A DNA stretch of 64,000 nt from JACKCB01 sp964452775. GTDB lineage: Bacteria > Chloroflexota > Anaerolineae > Promineifilales > Promineifilaceae. Shown piece after piece: positions 8,449-17,731 of the stretch. A program made the position numbers and the translations under genes. The first letter of the stretch is position 1; each line of letters opens with the position of its first letter. The stretch is from positions 1-64,000 of the forward strand of contig CAYVQP010000002.1 in the NCBI GenBank assembly GCA_964452775.1. Reading direction: 5' to 3'. The notes beneath the pieces were generated by a model that saw only the letters and a list, made by a program, of their open reading frames with translations, was not told the DNA's origin and ran no database searches.

Positions 8449-8454
8449 TCTGGT

Positions 8455-8471
8455 AAGTGGTCTGACCACTT
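8455..8471 (+). promoter_or_regulatory. FadR-type operator (perfect 17-bp palindrome)
   Basis: AAGTGGTCTGACCACTT is a perfect dyad around T8463 and contains the TGGTCnGACCA core characteristic of FadR-subfamily GntR operators. It lies 22 bp before the start of a GntR/FadR-family gene, so autoregulation is the simplest reading. Confidence 0.8.
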
Positions 8472-8492
8472 GACTGGTTACCGGAGAACGAT

Positions 8493-9212
8493 ATGGGATG
8501 GTCCGCCCCACAACGACCGATTGAGTACGCCGAAGAAGCGCTGGTGACGACTATTCTGGACGGCCACTATCCTCCCGGCGGGCAACTACCCAGTGAGCGA
8601 GATCTGGCCGGGCAACTTGGCGTCACCCGGCCTACCTTGCGCGAAGCGTTGCGCCGGCTGGAGCGCGACGGCTGGATCACTATTCGCCAGGGTAAGTCTA
8701 CGCGGGTAAACAACATCTGGGAGGAGGGCGCGTTGAATATTCTCAGCGCCATCGTGCGCTACCGGCGCGCCCTGCCGCCGGGCTTCGTGATGAACCTGCT
8801 GGAGGTGCGGCTGTCCCTTGCACCACGCTATACGGCGCTGGCGGTCGCTAATTCGCCGGCTGAGGTCGTCCGGCTTTTAGCCGCGCATGAGGCGCTCGCT
8901 GACAGCGCTCCGGCATATGCCAGGTTTGATTGGGAGCTGCATCATGGGCTGACTGTAGCTTCGCAGAACCCGGTGTACACCTTGATTCTGAACGGCTTCG
9001 CCGGCTTCTACGAGTATATGGCGGTTCGCTATTTCGCGGATCCGGCGGCGCGAAATGCCTCGCAGGAGTTCTACCGGGCGTTATATCAGGCAGCTCAGGC
9101 GGATGATGCTCCGGCTGCCGAGCGGATCAGCCGGCAGGCGATGGCCGGCAGCATGTCGCTGTGGGAAGCGCTGGAACGCGACCTGGCGGCAGAAAACGGG
9201 AGCAGAAGATAA
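8493..9212 (+). CDS. GntR-family regulator, FadR-like
   Basis: A 239-residue regulator. The N-terminal winged helix (residues 8-72) has GGQLPSERDLAGQLGVTRPTLREALRRLERDGWI, with the recognition-helix sequence very close to E. coli FadR, and GKSTRVNNIWEEG continuing the resemblance. The all-helical C-terminal domain (about 80-230) fits FadR-type acyl-CoA binding rather than the metal-binding FCD motif. It should sense long-chain acyl-CoA. Its stop overlaps the next start (TAATG), so it leads an operon with lipid genes, and it probably represses itself via 8455-8471. Confidence 0.88.
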   Translation: MGWSAPQRPIEYAEEALVTTILDGHYPPGGQLPSERDLAGQLGVTRPTLREALRRLERDGWITIRQGKSTRVNNIWEEGALNILSAIVRYRRALPPGFVMNLLEVRLSLAPRYTALAVANSPAEVVRLLAAHEALADSAPAYARFDWELHHGLTVASQNPVYTLILNGFAGFYEYMAVRYFADPAARNASQEFYRALYQAAQADDAPAAERISRQAMAGSMSLWEALERDLAAENGSRR

Positions 9213-10834
9213 TGCGCCGCTGGAATGGTTGGGGAGATACATCAGTTGTCTATCAGTTACCGGCCGGGGCGGAAGAGCTTCTGGGACAATGGGTCGGGAA
9301 GGCGACCCCACCGGCAGATGCCGGCTTTGATGAGGTGGTCGCCCAGGCGCCGGATTCGCGTCTGCCTGATCATCCGCTGGTAGACTACTCTCCCTCCGCT
9401 CGCCTTCTCCATTCACGTGGGCAAAGTCTGCCCGACTGGGTTGCGTTGCGCAGCGGCCAGATAGGAGCCATGCCTGATGGGGTCGCCTATCCGGAAAGCC
9501 ATCAAGACGTGCAGGCGCTGCTGCGCTTTGCCCAGGAAGTTGGCGCCAGAGTCATTCCTTACGGCGGGGGAAGCAGCGTGGTTGGGCATATCAACCCTCT
9601 GCCGGGCGCGCGCCCGGCGCTGACGGTGGACATGCGCCGCATGAACAGATTGCAACGCTTCCAGCCGGTCAGTATGTTGGCCACCTTTGGGGCCGGCGTC
9701 AACGGGCCGGAGTTAGAGGCGCAACTGCGGGCCCACGGCGCTACCCTGGGCCATTATCCGCAATCCTTTGAGTTTTCTACGCTGGGCGGCTGGGTGGCGA
9801 CGCGCTCGGCCGGCCAACAGGCGCTGGGCTATGGGCGGACGGAGGCATTCTTCGCCGGCGGCCGGTTGGAAACGCCACGCGGGAGCATGATCCTGCCGCC
9901 GGAAGCGCCCGCCTCGGCGACCGGGCCGGACCTGCGGGAAATGGTGTTGGGTTCTGAGGGCCGGCTGGGAATACTCACCGATGTGACCGTGCGGGTGCAC
10001 CCCTTGCCGGCAAAGGAGCAGTTTTGGGGGGTCTTCTTCCCCGACTTTGCAGCCGGCAGAGAGGCAGTGCGCGAAATGGTACAGATTGGCCTGCCCCTTT
10101 CTATGCTCCGGTTGAGCACGGCGACGGAGACGCGCACCACGCTGCTGTTAGCGGGGCATGAACGGCTCATCCACACGATGGAACGGATGCTGTCGCTGCG
10201 CAATATCAGGGAGCAGAAGGCGTTGCTGCTGGTTGGCGCCAGCGGCACTGAGAGCCTGGTGCGGGCCACACGCAAAGAGGCTCTGGACGTAGCCGGAGTG
10301 TACGGTGGGATGAGTGTTGGCAATTCCTTTGGCAACCAATGGCGGAAGGGACGCTTTCACTATCCATATCTGCGGAATACGCTCTGGGAATTGGGCTACG
10401 CGGTGGATACCCTGGAGAGCGCCACCAGCTGGGATTGCGCGCCGGCGATGATTGATGCCGTCGAAGACGCGTTGCGCCAGGAGTTGCAGGATGAGGGTGA
10501 GAAGGTGTATCCATTCACCCATCTCTCGCACATCTACTCCTCGGGCAGTAGCATCTACACCACATTCCTCTTTCGCCAGGCGTCCGATCCGGAAGTGACC
10601 TTGCAGCGCTGGCGCCGGCTGAAGCAGGCAGCCAGCGCGGCGATACTGGCTAACAGGGGAACCATCAGCCATCAACATGGGGTTGGTCTTGACCATGCTC
10701 AATATATGCCGGCGGAGAAAGGAGAATTGGGCATGAGTCTCATCAGAACACTGGCCCGCGAGCTTGATCCGGAGGCTATGATGAATCCCGGCAAGCTGTT
10801 CGATAATTTGGAAGGCAACAATGATGCCGCGTAA
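9212..10834 (+). CDS. FAD-linked oxidase, alkyl-DHAP-synthase-like
   Basis: A 540-residue flavoprotein of the alkyldihydroxyacetonephosphate synthase family. The N-terminus RRWNGWGD, the PCMH-type FAD-binding segment (VIPYGGGSSVVGH, residues about 112-124), SFEFSTLGGWVATRSAGQ, and LGSEGRLGILTDVTVRVHP are characteristic, and the C-terminus has GTISHQHGVGLDH with the histidine run of AGPS enzymes. AGPS swaps the acyl chain of acyl-DHAP for a fatty alcohol, making the ether bond of ether lipids; bacterial members may have other acceptors. The frame is open from 9161, but ATG 9212 overlaps the regulator's stop. Confidence 0.85.
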   Translation: MRRWNGWGDTSVVYQLPAGAEELLGQWVGKATPPADAGFDEVVAQAPDSRLPDHPLVDYSPSARLLHSRGQSLPDWVALRSGQIGAMPDGVAYPESHQDVQALLRFAQEVGARVIPYGGGSSVVGHINPLPGARPALTVDMRRMNRLQRFQPVSMLATFGAGVNGPELEAQLRAHGATLGHYPQSFEFSTLGGWVATRSAGQQALGYGRTEAFFAGGRLETPRGSMILPPEAPASATGPDLREMVLGSEGRLGILTDVTVRVHPLPAKEQFWGVFFPDFAAGREAVREMVQIGLPLSMLRLSTATETRTTLLLAGHERLIHTMERMLSLRNIREQKALLLVGASGTESLVRATRKEALDVAGVYGGMSVGNSFGNQWRKGRFHYPYLRNTLWELGYAVDTLESATSWDCAPAMIDAVEDALRQELQDEGEKVYPFTHLSHIYSSGSSIYTTFLFRQASDPEVTLQRWRRLKQAASAAILANRGTISHQHGVGLDHAQYMPAEKGELGMSLIRTLARELDPEAMMNPGKLFDNLEGNNDAA

Positions 10835-12587
10835 CAAGATATGGCAAGAGCTGGAAGCTGAGTGGGATGTGATCGTTATCGGCGGCGGCATCACCGGAGC
10901 CGGCATCTTTCGCGAGGCGGTTGGTCGTGGGTTGAGGACGCTGCTGGTCGAAGCGAAGGACTTTGCCGCCGGTACGTCCAGCCGGTCGTCAAAGCTGGTC
11001 CACGGCGGACTGCGATACCTGAAGGAAGGGCAGATCCGCATGACCTGGGCTTCTGTGCACGAGCGGCAGCAATTGCTGAAGGATGCTCCCGGCCTGGTGG
11101 AGCCGCTCGGCTTTCTGGTAACGTCTTACAAAGGGGATTGGCCGCCTCGCTGGATTAATTTGCTCGGGGTGACCATCTATGACCTGATGGCCCGGCAGTG
11201 GCAACACAAGTCTATTGGCGCACGCGAGCTTACCTGGCTGGCCCCCGGCATTCAGCAGCAAAGCCTGGTCGGTGGAATGGCCTACACCGACGCGCAGACC
11301 GACGATGCCCGGCTGGTCCTGCGCCTCATTCTGGAAGGTATTGGCGAGGGGGGCGTAGCGCTGAACTATGCGCCGGTTACGGCGTTGTTGGATGGGGCGG
11401 CCGGCGTTGCGGGCGTGCGCCTGCAAGATATGGTCACCGGCGAGCAGAAGACCATGACCGCAAGCGTGGTGATCAATGCGGCCGGGGCCTGGGCCGACGA
11501 ACTGCGGGCACAGGTGGGCGGGGAAGCGCGCATCCGGCCGTGCCGGGGTAGCCACCTGGTCTTCCCGGCCTGGCATTTGCCCGTCGCGCAGGCGGTTTCA
11601 TTCATCCATCCATATGACGGCCGATGGATATTTGTCTTTCCCTGGGAAGGGGTCGTGCTGGTCGGCACCACCGATGTGGATCATGCCCACGAGATGAGCG
11701 ATGATCCGCGGGCCAACGCAGAGGAAGTGGCCTATTTGATGGCCGCGCTCGATTACCAGTACCCATCGCTGCAACTGGAAGTGGAGGACATCCTTTCGAC
11801 GTTTGCCGGCGTACGTCCTATTATCGGCAGCGGGGAAGGCGATCCGCACCACGAATCACGCGAGCATGTGGTGTGGCAGGAGAATGGTCTGCTGACGGTC
11901 ACCGGCGGGAAGCTGACCACCTTCCGGATCATTGCCCGCGACGCGCTGGACGCAGCCGGCCGGCGACTGCCGGCGCATGTCCAGGAAGCCGGCGACCGAC
12001 CCCTGTTTGCCGCCATCGAGCCGGATAGCGGAAACCAGGGCCGCCGGCTTGAGCAGGATGTGATCCGGCGTCTACAGGGACGCTACGGGGCTGGCGCGGT
12101 CGAAATGTTAGCTACCGCGCCACCGGATGAGCTGGAACTTATTCCCGGCACACCCTACCTGTGGGCCGAAATGCGTTGGGCGGCGCGCAGCGAGTGCGTG
12201 GTTCATCTGGAAGACTTGCTCGCCCGCCGCCTGCGCATGTCCTTATTGTTGCCGGATGGCGGCCAGGCGTGTTTCCCGCAAATCGAGCGGATTTGTCGCC
12301 AGGAGCTTGGTTGGGATGACGCTAAGTGGGCTGATGAGCGGGCGCGGTATCTTCATTATTGGCAGTTGAACCACAGAGTGCCGGAAGAGGTTCCGGATTG
12401 GCGAGGGCCGTTACAAGCGGCGCAGCAGGCCAACCTGGCGCGATACCGGCGACGGCGCAAACAGGCAGCAGGTGGATTGGCGGCGGTTGCGCTGTTGGGC
12501 TTGCTGGTGAGTGGGACGCTGACGGCGCTTCGGCTGGGTCGAAGGATGCAGGCGCGGAGCCGGGCTATTACCCAGGTGACAGGGTAG
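10821..12587 (+). CDS. glpD: FAD-dependent glycerol-3-phosphate dehydrogenase
   Basis: A 588-residue GlpD/GlpA-type enzyme that oxidises glycerol-3-phosphate to DHAP and passes electrons to quinone. DVIVIGGGITGAGIFREA is the dinucleotide-binding motif, TSSRSSKLVHGGLRYL the family signature, then VINAAGAWAD, GTTDVDH and LTVTGGKLTTFRI. A C-terminal DAO_C-like domain ends near residue 530, followed by a basic stretch and a hydrophobic helix (GGLAAVALLGLLVSGTLTAL) not normal for GlpD, perhaps a membrane anchor. It overlaps the AGPS-like gene by 14 nt; its product DHAP is the backbone AGPS needs. Confidence 0.93.
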   Translation: MMPRNKIWQELEAEWDVIVIGGGITGAGIFREAVGRGLRTLLVEAKDFAAGTSSRSSKLVHGGLRYLKEGQIRMTWASVHERQQLLKDAPGLVEPLGFLVTSYKGDWPPRWINLLGVTIYDLMARQWQHKSIGARELTWLAPGIQQQSLVGGMAYTDAQTDDARLVLRLILEGIGEGGVALNYAPVTALLDGAAGVAGVRLQDMVTGEQKTMTASVVINAAGAWADELRAQVGGEARIRPCRGSHLVFPAWHLPVAQAVSFIHPYDGRWIFVFPWEGVVLVGTTDVDHAHEMSDDPRANAEEVAYLMAALDYQYPSLQLEVEDILSTFAGVRPIIGSGEGDPHHESREHVVWQENGLLTVTGGKLTTFRIIARDALDAAGRRLPAHVQEAGDRPLFAAIEPDSGNQGRRLEQDVIRRLQGRYGAGAVEMLATAPPDELELIPGTPYLWAEMRWAARSECVVHLEDLLARRLRMSLLLPDGGQACFPQIERICRQELGWDDAKWADERARYLHYWQLNHRVPEEVPDWRGPLQAAQQANLARYRRRRKQAAGGLAAVALLGLLVSGTLTALRLGRRMQARSRAITQVTG

Positions 12588-12597
12588 GGCAATCAGC

Positions 12598-13245
12598 GTG
12601 CTGGCGCGCTTTCATGTATCTATGACCCGAGAGGGAATCGGACAGCAGGTGAGCGCTGCTGACCTGGATGTGATCATCCGGGCAAATCTGCAGCAGGATT
12701 CACTGCGCAATCTCCTCAATCCAATTGTGCACTTTGATGACAGCAGATTGGAGGAGAGCCAGCAGTACATAGCTGCGCAGCGGCGGCTGGCTGTCGCCCG
12801 GCTGCAGGCCGGCGACCGGCAGGAGGCGCTGCGCTCTCTTGGCCGGCTGCTGCACACCCGGCAAGATTTCTATGCTCATTCGAACTGGGCGAAACTCTGG
12901 GTGGAGCGGCATGGCGGTCTGGAGGCGGTCCGGCCGGAGGAGATCGAGCTCTGCATGGATCCGGCCGCGGAAGCCGGCGTCATCACCGGCAAGGCGTCGC
13001 TATTCTGGTACGTCGCCTGCCGGCTGCCGCTGATCGGGAAGCGACTGGAGCGCTCCGTCGCGCCCAAGGACGGCCACGAGGTGATGAATCTGGACTACCC
13101 TGAGCGGGGGCCGCTGTTTGCCTACGCGCTGCAGGCGGCGACCAGGCACAGCCGGCAGGAGTGGGATTTGCTCCTGGCGGATGTGGCTGCACGGGCCGGA
13201 CAACAGGCTGTACAGTTTTTCCTTGGCGGCGAAGTGAGTTACTGA
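12598..13245 (+). CDS. HET-C-like / zinc phospholipase C-like fold protein
   Basis: A 215-residue protein. The central part, NPIVHFDD then ALRSLGRLLHTRQDFYAHSNWAKLW (about residues 76-103), matches the motif of HET-C N-terminal domains and zinc-dependent phospholipase C-like proteins, where the His and Asp residues are metal ligands. No signal peptide or membrane helix is obvious. GTG 12598 follows TAGGG, with ATG 12622 as alternative. It lies 10 nt after glpD and ends overlapping (7 nt) the convergent gene. In this operon a lipid-hydrolysing or lipid-binding job is plausible but unproven. Confidence 0.6.
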   Translation: MLARFHVSMTREGIGQQVSAADLDVIIRANLQQDSLRNLLNPIVHFDDSRLEESQQYIAAQRRLAVARLQAGDRQEALRSLGRLLHTRQDFYAHSNWAKLWVERHGGLEAVRPEEIELCMDPAAEAGVITGKASLFWYVACRLPLIGKRLERSVAPKDGHEVMNLDYPERGPLFAYALQAATRHSRQEWDLLLADVAARAGQQAVQFFLGGEVSY

Positions 13246-14483
13246 GCTTTCGGGCCGGCGTCGCCGCTTTCGGCCGCGGCATTTGGGTCGCCCTCGCGGC
13301 GACCGGCAAACCACTGCGCCACTCTATGGCGAAATGATGGCGGGGGCGGCCGCTGTTCCTTGGGGGGAAATGGCTCAACATCGAAAAGTTTGCGCCAGGC
13401 ATAAATGCCGACCAGCTTCACGGTGGCCAGGATCGGAGCGGCCAGGATGGCTCCGAGAATGCCGGCGACGGAAGCGCCTATCAACACCCCGACGATCACC
13501 AGAATGGGGTGCAAGTCCAGCGCCTCCCCGACGATACGCGGCACCAGCACGTTGTTCTCAACTTGCTGAATAATGATCATCACGACCAGTACGACCAGCA
13601 CGAGCTGGGTAGATGTCAACCCCAGGTAATTTGTGGGCTGAAAATACGCGACCAGCATAGCCGCTGCCGCCGAAATGAGCGGGCCGATATTGGGGATGAA
13701 CTCCAGGAAGCCGGCCAATATGCCCAGACCCAGCGCGTTCTGCACACCCAAGAGGCCCAACACAACCGACACCACCGTACCGATGATCAGGCCCAGGACA
13801 ACCTGCCCACGTAAGTAGGCGTTCCAGATGCGCTGAAACTCGCGCAGTAGGCGTTCGGCGTCATCATGGTAGCCGGCCGGATAGGTCAAGCGGTTCACAT
13901 ATGCGCTCAGGTTGGGCACCTCGTTAGCCATGTAGGCGGAAATGATGAACACGAAGAAGAATGTGCCCAGGAAGCGAATGGTCGAGGTAGCAATCTGGGT
14001 GGCAAAGCTGCCGCTCCGGGCCAGCAGCGGCTCAATCAGGGTGAGGGCCTGATCGCGAACCGCATTCCAATCTATTTGCCCAACTGGAAACTCGAAGCCG
14101 GCGATCGTAATTACTCGTTCTGTGTCTTCGCTCAGCGACTGGAAAAGGATGACAAGCTCGTTGACAAAGTCCGGCGCCATTTCGATCAGGTCGAGGGCCT
14201 GATTGTAGGCTACTACACCAATCGCGGTGATGCCGGCAATCAGGAGTACCAGCAGGGACAGGTAGACCAACAGTATGGATACGCCACGATTGAGCGGGCT
14301 GCGCTCACGAATGAATTCAATGAGCGGGCTTAGCAGGTAGGCTAGGATGCCGGCGGTGATGATCTGTCCCAGCAAGACCTGGAAGCGCCAGGCGGCAAGC
14401 AGGATTAGGCCTAACCCGGCCAGGGCCACGATCAGCTTGGTGGTGCGGCTCCAAAGTGGAGAGCTATGCGACTCTGGGTTCAT
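13239..14483 (-). CDS. AI-2E family (PerM/YdiK-like) membrane protein
   Basis: A 414-residue polytopic protein of the AI-2E transporter family. It has paired N-terminal helices (about 14-50), helices around 62-88, a soluble loop, then helices from about 165 to 365 including the family stretch LGLGILAGFLEFIPNIGPLISA. Members include TqsA-like exporters, Na+/H+ antiporters and uncharacterised permeases, so substrate is open. The C-terminal 50 residues are a charged, proline-rich cytoplasmic tail. It is convergent with the HET-C-like gene, 7 nt overlapping. Confidence 0.85.
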   Translation of the reverse strand: MNPESHSSPLWSRTTKLIVALAGLGLILLAAWRFQVLLGQIITAGILAYLLSPLIEFIRERSPLNRGVSILLVYLSLLVLLIAGITAIGVVAYNQALDLIEMAPDFVNELVILFQSLSEDTERVITIAGFEFPVGQIDWNAVRDQALTLIEPLLARSGSFATQIATSTIRFLGTFFFVFIISAYMANEVPNLSAYVNRLTYPAGYHDDAERLLREFQRIWNAYLRGQVVLGLIIGTVVSVVLGLLGVQNALGLGILAGFLEFIPNIGPLISAAAAMLVAYFQPTNYLGLTSTQLVLVVLVVMIIIQQVENNVLVPRIVGEALDLHPILVIVGVLIGASVAGILGAILAAPILATVKLVGIYAWRKLFDVEPFPPKEQRPPPPSFRHRVAQWFAGRREGDPNAAAESGDAGPKAQ

Positions 14484-14663
14484 CCGAAGTGCTCAACTGC
14501 GTAGCTAGGCCCAGCACAGCATCAGTATAGCGACCATCCAGGGTCGGATCAATCACGATCTGAAGGTCGAAAACCTCGCTCTTTGAGACGAACATGCACC
14601 GCAATGCGCTCTGCTTTGCCCTGGCTGGAGATTTGTGACTGACCAGCTGAGGACAACTTCAAA

Positions 14664-16115
14664 TTACTCGACCGGGCCGGGTATTGTGACTGCATCAATG
14701 CGCCAACCAAGCTCGTCCAGGTTCACAGCCAGCAACTCGCGGGTAACTTCGGTTCCATCGGCCAATGCGATGTCTACGGTTACCAGGACCGTGTCATCGG
14801 TGATGTACATCCAATCGAGATTGTACTCCATAATCGCGCTGCTCAATTGGAGCAGCGTCGCCGGCGATTCACCGGCAGATAACTGTGAACGTAGGGCCGG
14901 ACTGAGGAAGGTGAGCGCATCTTCTCCATTGGGATCGGAGATCAGCGCCTGGAAAAGACCGATTGCGGCCTCATTGGGCTCTGGAATGAATTCTTCAAGG
15001 ACGAAACCCAGGCGCACCGATGCCAACATGTGGTCAAGCATCGGCATCAAAGGTGCGAGCTCGGCGCCTTCCGGCGCTTCCGCGCGAAAGATCAGCGCCT
15101 GCTGATTGACCGGAACGAGGACCCATATCGCCGCCGCATCCGGCAGGGACAACGTGTAGCTGATCGCTTCTGCGGCCCACTCGAGTTGGGGAGCGCCGGT
15201 TGTTCCGATGGTCGCATCTGCCGGGACAAGCGCCGCTGCATCAAAGCTCTCACTGCCCAGGTCAACCACCTCAAAGCCCAACAGCAGGTCGCTCCCGGCT
15301 TCCGGCCGCCAGGTCAACGAATCGTCGTCCTGCAACCAGGCAGCCGGCGCCTCAAGCGACAGATCGATGGTTTCCGGCACTATTCGTCTCCATGAACGCA
15401 CCGGCTCCAGCGTAGGCGTTGGCGCAGGCGTTGGCGTTGCCGTCGCTACTTCCGGCTCAGCTTCATCGGCGTCGGGCCTCGCCGCAAAGGTGATGCTCTC
15501 CAGCAGGTCGGCCCTATCCACCAGCGTAATCGGATCATGCAAGGAGAAAACCAGTAGCCGGTCCGCGTGCTCCATAAAATACCAGTCCAGGCTGACGCCT
15601 TCATGCTCGAGCGTAGTCTTGAGTGCAGGTGCGCCGGCAATGGTCGTATCTTCCATTTCGATCTCTCCGGCACAGCCGTCGCCGCATAACAGGGCTTCCG
15701 CGATTGACGTCGCCGTATGGGCCGTGCGGTCGGCGACGAAGATCGCACTGCTGGAAGGACCCGGATCCACCGGTTCCGGCCCCAGCAGGTAATGATAGCC
15801 GAGCTCTGTAAGGCCCTGCTCGACCACGCTCCACCCGGCGGGCAATAACAGCGTAAACCCTCCGGCGGCAAAGGAATGGGGCTCTTCGCCGGCAGGCGTA
15901 CTGGAAGCAGTTGGTGTAGGTTCGGGCGAAGGGGATGGTGTGACGGTCGAGGTCGGAAATGGGGTTGGCCCATTTGCTACCTCGGCGTCGCGGCAAGCGG
16001 CGAGCAGCATGCCGGCGACGCATATGAACAGCAGCGCTTTGCTCAACTCGAATTTGCCTGGACTCGCTCCGCCGGACCCATTCAGCAACCGGCTAACCAT
16101 AATTGATCTCTGCAA
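14664..16115 (-). CDS. Predicted lipoprotein, function unknown
   Basis: A 483-residue exported protein. The N-terminal helix FELSKALLFICVAGMLLAAC ends in a lipobox with Cys at about residue 41, then a Pro/Thr/Ser-rich linker. Two similar halves follow, each resembling PsbP/DUF1795-like domains (FAAGGFTLLLPAGWSVVEQG near 85-105; IDLSLEAPAAWLQDDD near 250-265), and a C-terminal domain with a NTF2-like look (EFIPEPNEAAIGLFQALISDPNGEDALTFL). I recognise no enzyme motif. The start may be the Met at residue 6. The 180 bp before AI-2E hold nothing clear. Confidence 0.65.
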   Translation of the reverse strand: MQRSIMVSRLLNGSGGASPGKFELSKALLFICVAGMLLAACRDAEVANGPTPFPTSTVTPSPSPEPTPTASSTPAGEEPHSFAAGGFTLLLPAGWSVVEQGLTELGYHYLLGPEPVDPGPSSSAIFVADRTAHTATSIAEALLCGDGCAGEIEMEDTTIAGAPALKTTLEHEGVSLDWYFMEHADRLLVFSLHDPITLVDRADLLESITFAARPDADEAEPEVATATPTPAPTPTLEPVRSWRRIVPETIDLSLEAPAAWLQDDDSLTWRPEAGSDLLLGFEVVDLGSESFDAAALVPADATIGTTGAPQLEWAAEAISYTLSLPDAAAIWVLVPVNQQALIFRAEAPEGAELAPLMPMLDHMLASVRLGFVLEEFIPEPNEAAIGLFQALISDPNGEDALTFLSPALRSQLSAGESPATLLQLSSAIMEYNLDWMYITDDTVLVTVDIALADGTEVTRELLAVNLDELGWRIDAVTIPGPVE

Positions 16116-16146
16116 ATGTCGTACCTCTCAGATTCTTCACGCGGCG

Positions 16147-17511
16147 TCACTCCTCAACTGGCGGGCAGGCCGCGCCCCAGCCGGCAAGGATCCAGCAAGC
16201 GGTGTCCTGCTCCCTCCAGGCGGCGGCGCTCACCCAGACGCCGGCTACCAGCAAATCCCAGTGCAGATGATTGCCGCTGGACAGACCGGTGGTGCCTACC
16301 TCGCCGATGGCTGCGCCGGCTGCCACTTCCTGGCCGGCCGTGACCAGGACCTTCGACATATGATAGAAGCCGGAATAAATGCCCAGGCCGTGGTCAATGA
16401 TCACCGCCCCGCCGCGGACGTATAGCTGCTCCGCCAGAACGACTATCCCGCCGGCCGGGGCGCTCACCGGCGTGCCGCCATATGCGCTGAAATCCACTCC
16501 CTCGTGATAGGTGCGGAACGGGCCGTCGTTGTAAGAGCGCCTGGCCCCGTAGTTGGAGCTGACCTCCAGATAATTCTGGATGGGCATCTCAAAGGGGGCG
16601 TTCCACAAAGGTTGCAGGCCGGCCAGCGACCATAATTCGAACAGTCGCGCGCGCTCCGCGTTAATTGATTCCTGATCAATCGCGGCCGCATCGCCGGTCA
16701 GCGTGACCCGATCATAGTCCCAGGAGCCTTCGACAACGCGCCAGGGTTGAATCCAGGCCGGCCCGTCTGCCGCCTGGATAAGCAGTTCGGGCGCGCCGGC
16801 CGGGAAGAAGGCCCCCGTTCCGCCCACGCTGACTGCATGGTCGCCGCTCACGAAGCTGTTGAAGGGGATGTCGTTTAGCTGGACGCTGAAGGAATCGGCC
16901 CCGGCAACAATTGCCCGCATGGCCAGCGCCTGCCCGGGTTGAGCCGGGACTTGGGAAAGCTCGAGCCGGTCCATGTGCGCCGGCCACTCCCTCAGCGGAG
17001 ACTCTTCGTCCGGGGCCAGCACCGGCTGGAGCAGCGAGGGGGTCACGGGTGCAATCAACTCGTTCAGCCGGGCCAGCGCGCTCACCGATACGCCCGCTTC
17101 CGCTGCCGCGCGGAGCAGCCCGCCCTGGTCCAGCCGGACGATTCGACCGGTAGTGGTCTGCCCATCCGGCGGGGCGGCAGTGGCTGGGAGCGTGATGAGG
17201 TCTCCAATCACCGGCTGTCGCAGCGGATTGGGGTGAGGATTTGCCGCCTGCAGCGCCGCTTGCTCAATGTCGTAGCGCAGGGAGAGCGCCAGCCAGGTAT
17301 CGCCGGGTTGCACCAGATGCTCTGCGACGGCAGCCTGGCCGGAAACAATGCCGGCCGGCCGCGCCAACAACAGGCACAAGCTGGCCAGAAGCGCGTAGAG
17401 AAGCAGGCCCGGCCTGCGAATTGCGGCGGCCCAGTCAGGAGGCATGGGCCTGAGGGTCAAATTCACCATTACCAGGCCGGCCAGTGGAAACGGGTGGCTG
17501 TTTTGTCGCAT
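16147..17511 (-). CDS. LysM-domain M23 peptidase (secreted)
   Basis: An envelope peptidoglycan hydrolase. After an N-terminal signal/anchor helix (RRPGLLLYALLASLCLLLA) comes a LysM-like repeat (HLVQPGDTWLALSLRYDI), a second weaker LysM region (GLLRAAAEAGVSVSALARLN), a beta-rich middle, and a C-terminal M23 LytM domain: YHEGVDFSAYG gives the His and Asp zinc ligands, HGLG follows, and NHLHWDL gives the HxH motif. Zinc-binding residues look intact, so it should cut peptide cross-links. The frame is open to 17595; ATG 17511 behind CCAGG is chosen because the residues before it look non-coding. ATG 17469 is also possible. Confidence 0.85.
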   Translation of the reverse strand: MRQNSHPFPLAGLVMVNLTLRPMPPDWAAAIRRPGLLLYALLASLCLLLARPAGIVSGQAAVAEHLVQPGDTWLALSLRYDIEQAALQAANPHPNPLRQPVIGDLITLPATAAPPDGQTTTGRIVRLDQGGLLRAAAEAGVSVSALARLNELIAPVTPSLLQPVLAPDEESPLREWPAHMDRLELSQVPAQPGQALAMRAIVAGADSFSVQLNDIPFNSFVSGDHAVSVGGTGAFFPAGAPELLIQAADGPAWIQPWRVVEGSWDYDRVTLTGDAAAIDQESINAERARLFELWSLAGLQPLWNAPFEMPIQNYLEVSSNYGARRSYNDGPFRTYHEGVDFSAYGGTPVSAPAGGIVVLAEQLYVRGGAVIIDHGLGIYSGFYHMSKVLVTAGQEVAAGAAIGEVGTTGLSSGNHLHWDLLVAGVWVSAAAWREQDTACWILAGWGAACPPVEE

Positions 17512-17731
17512 TGCCTGGCATTCACAATAGGTCCCTTCGACGCCCGGCTGTGACGCAAGCGTGCGCCGGCCGATATTTGCCGGGCATCTTAGCATTGACC
17601 GATCTCAATGGCAAGGTTGAGGCGATTGCAGCGCCGAGCACCGTCGCTTGATTTGGAGCCGTCTCATCTCGAGTAGTCCGGGGGAACAACTCGAATTGAG
17701 AAGGTAGGTTTCAACTTGGGTGCAAACCGGC

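Noticed and set aside
14484..14663. 180-bp interval between the AI-2E protein and the lipoprotein
   Set aside because: No promoter, hairpin or short gene that I could support.
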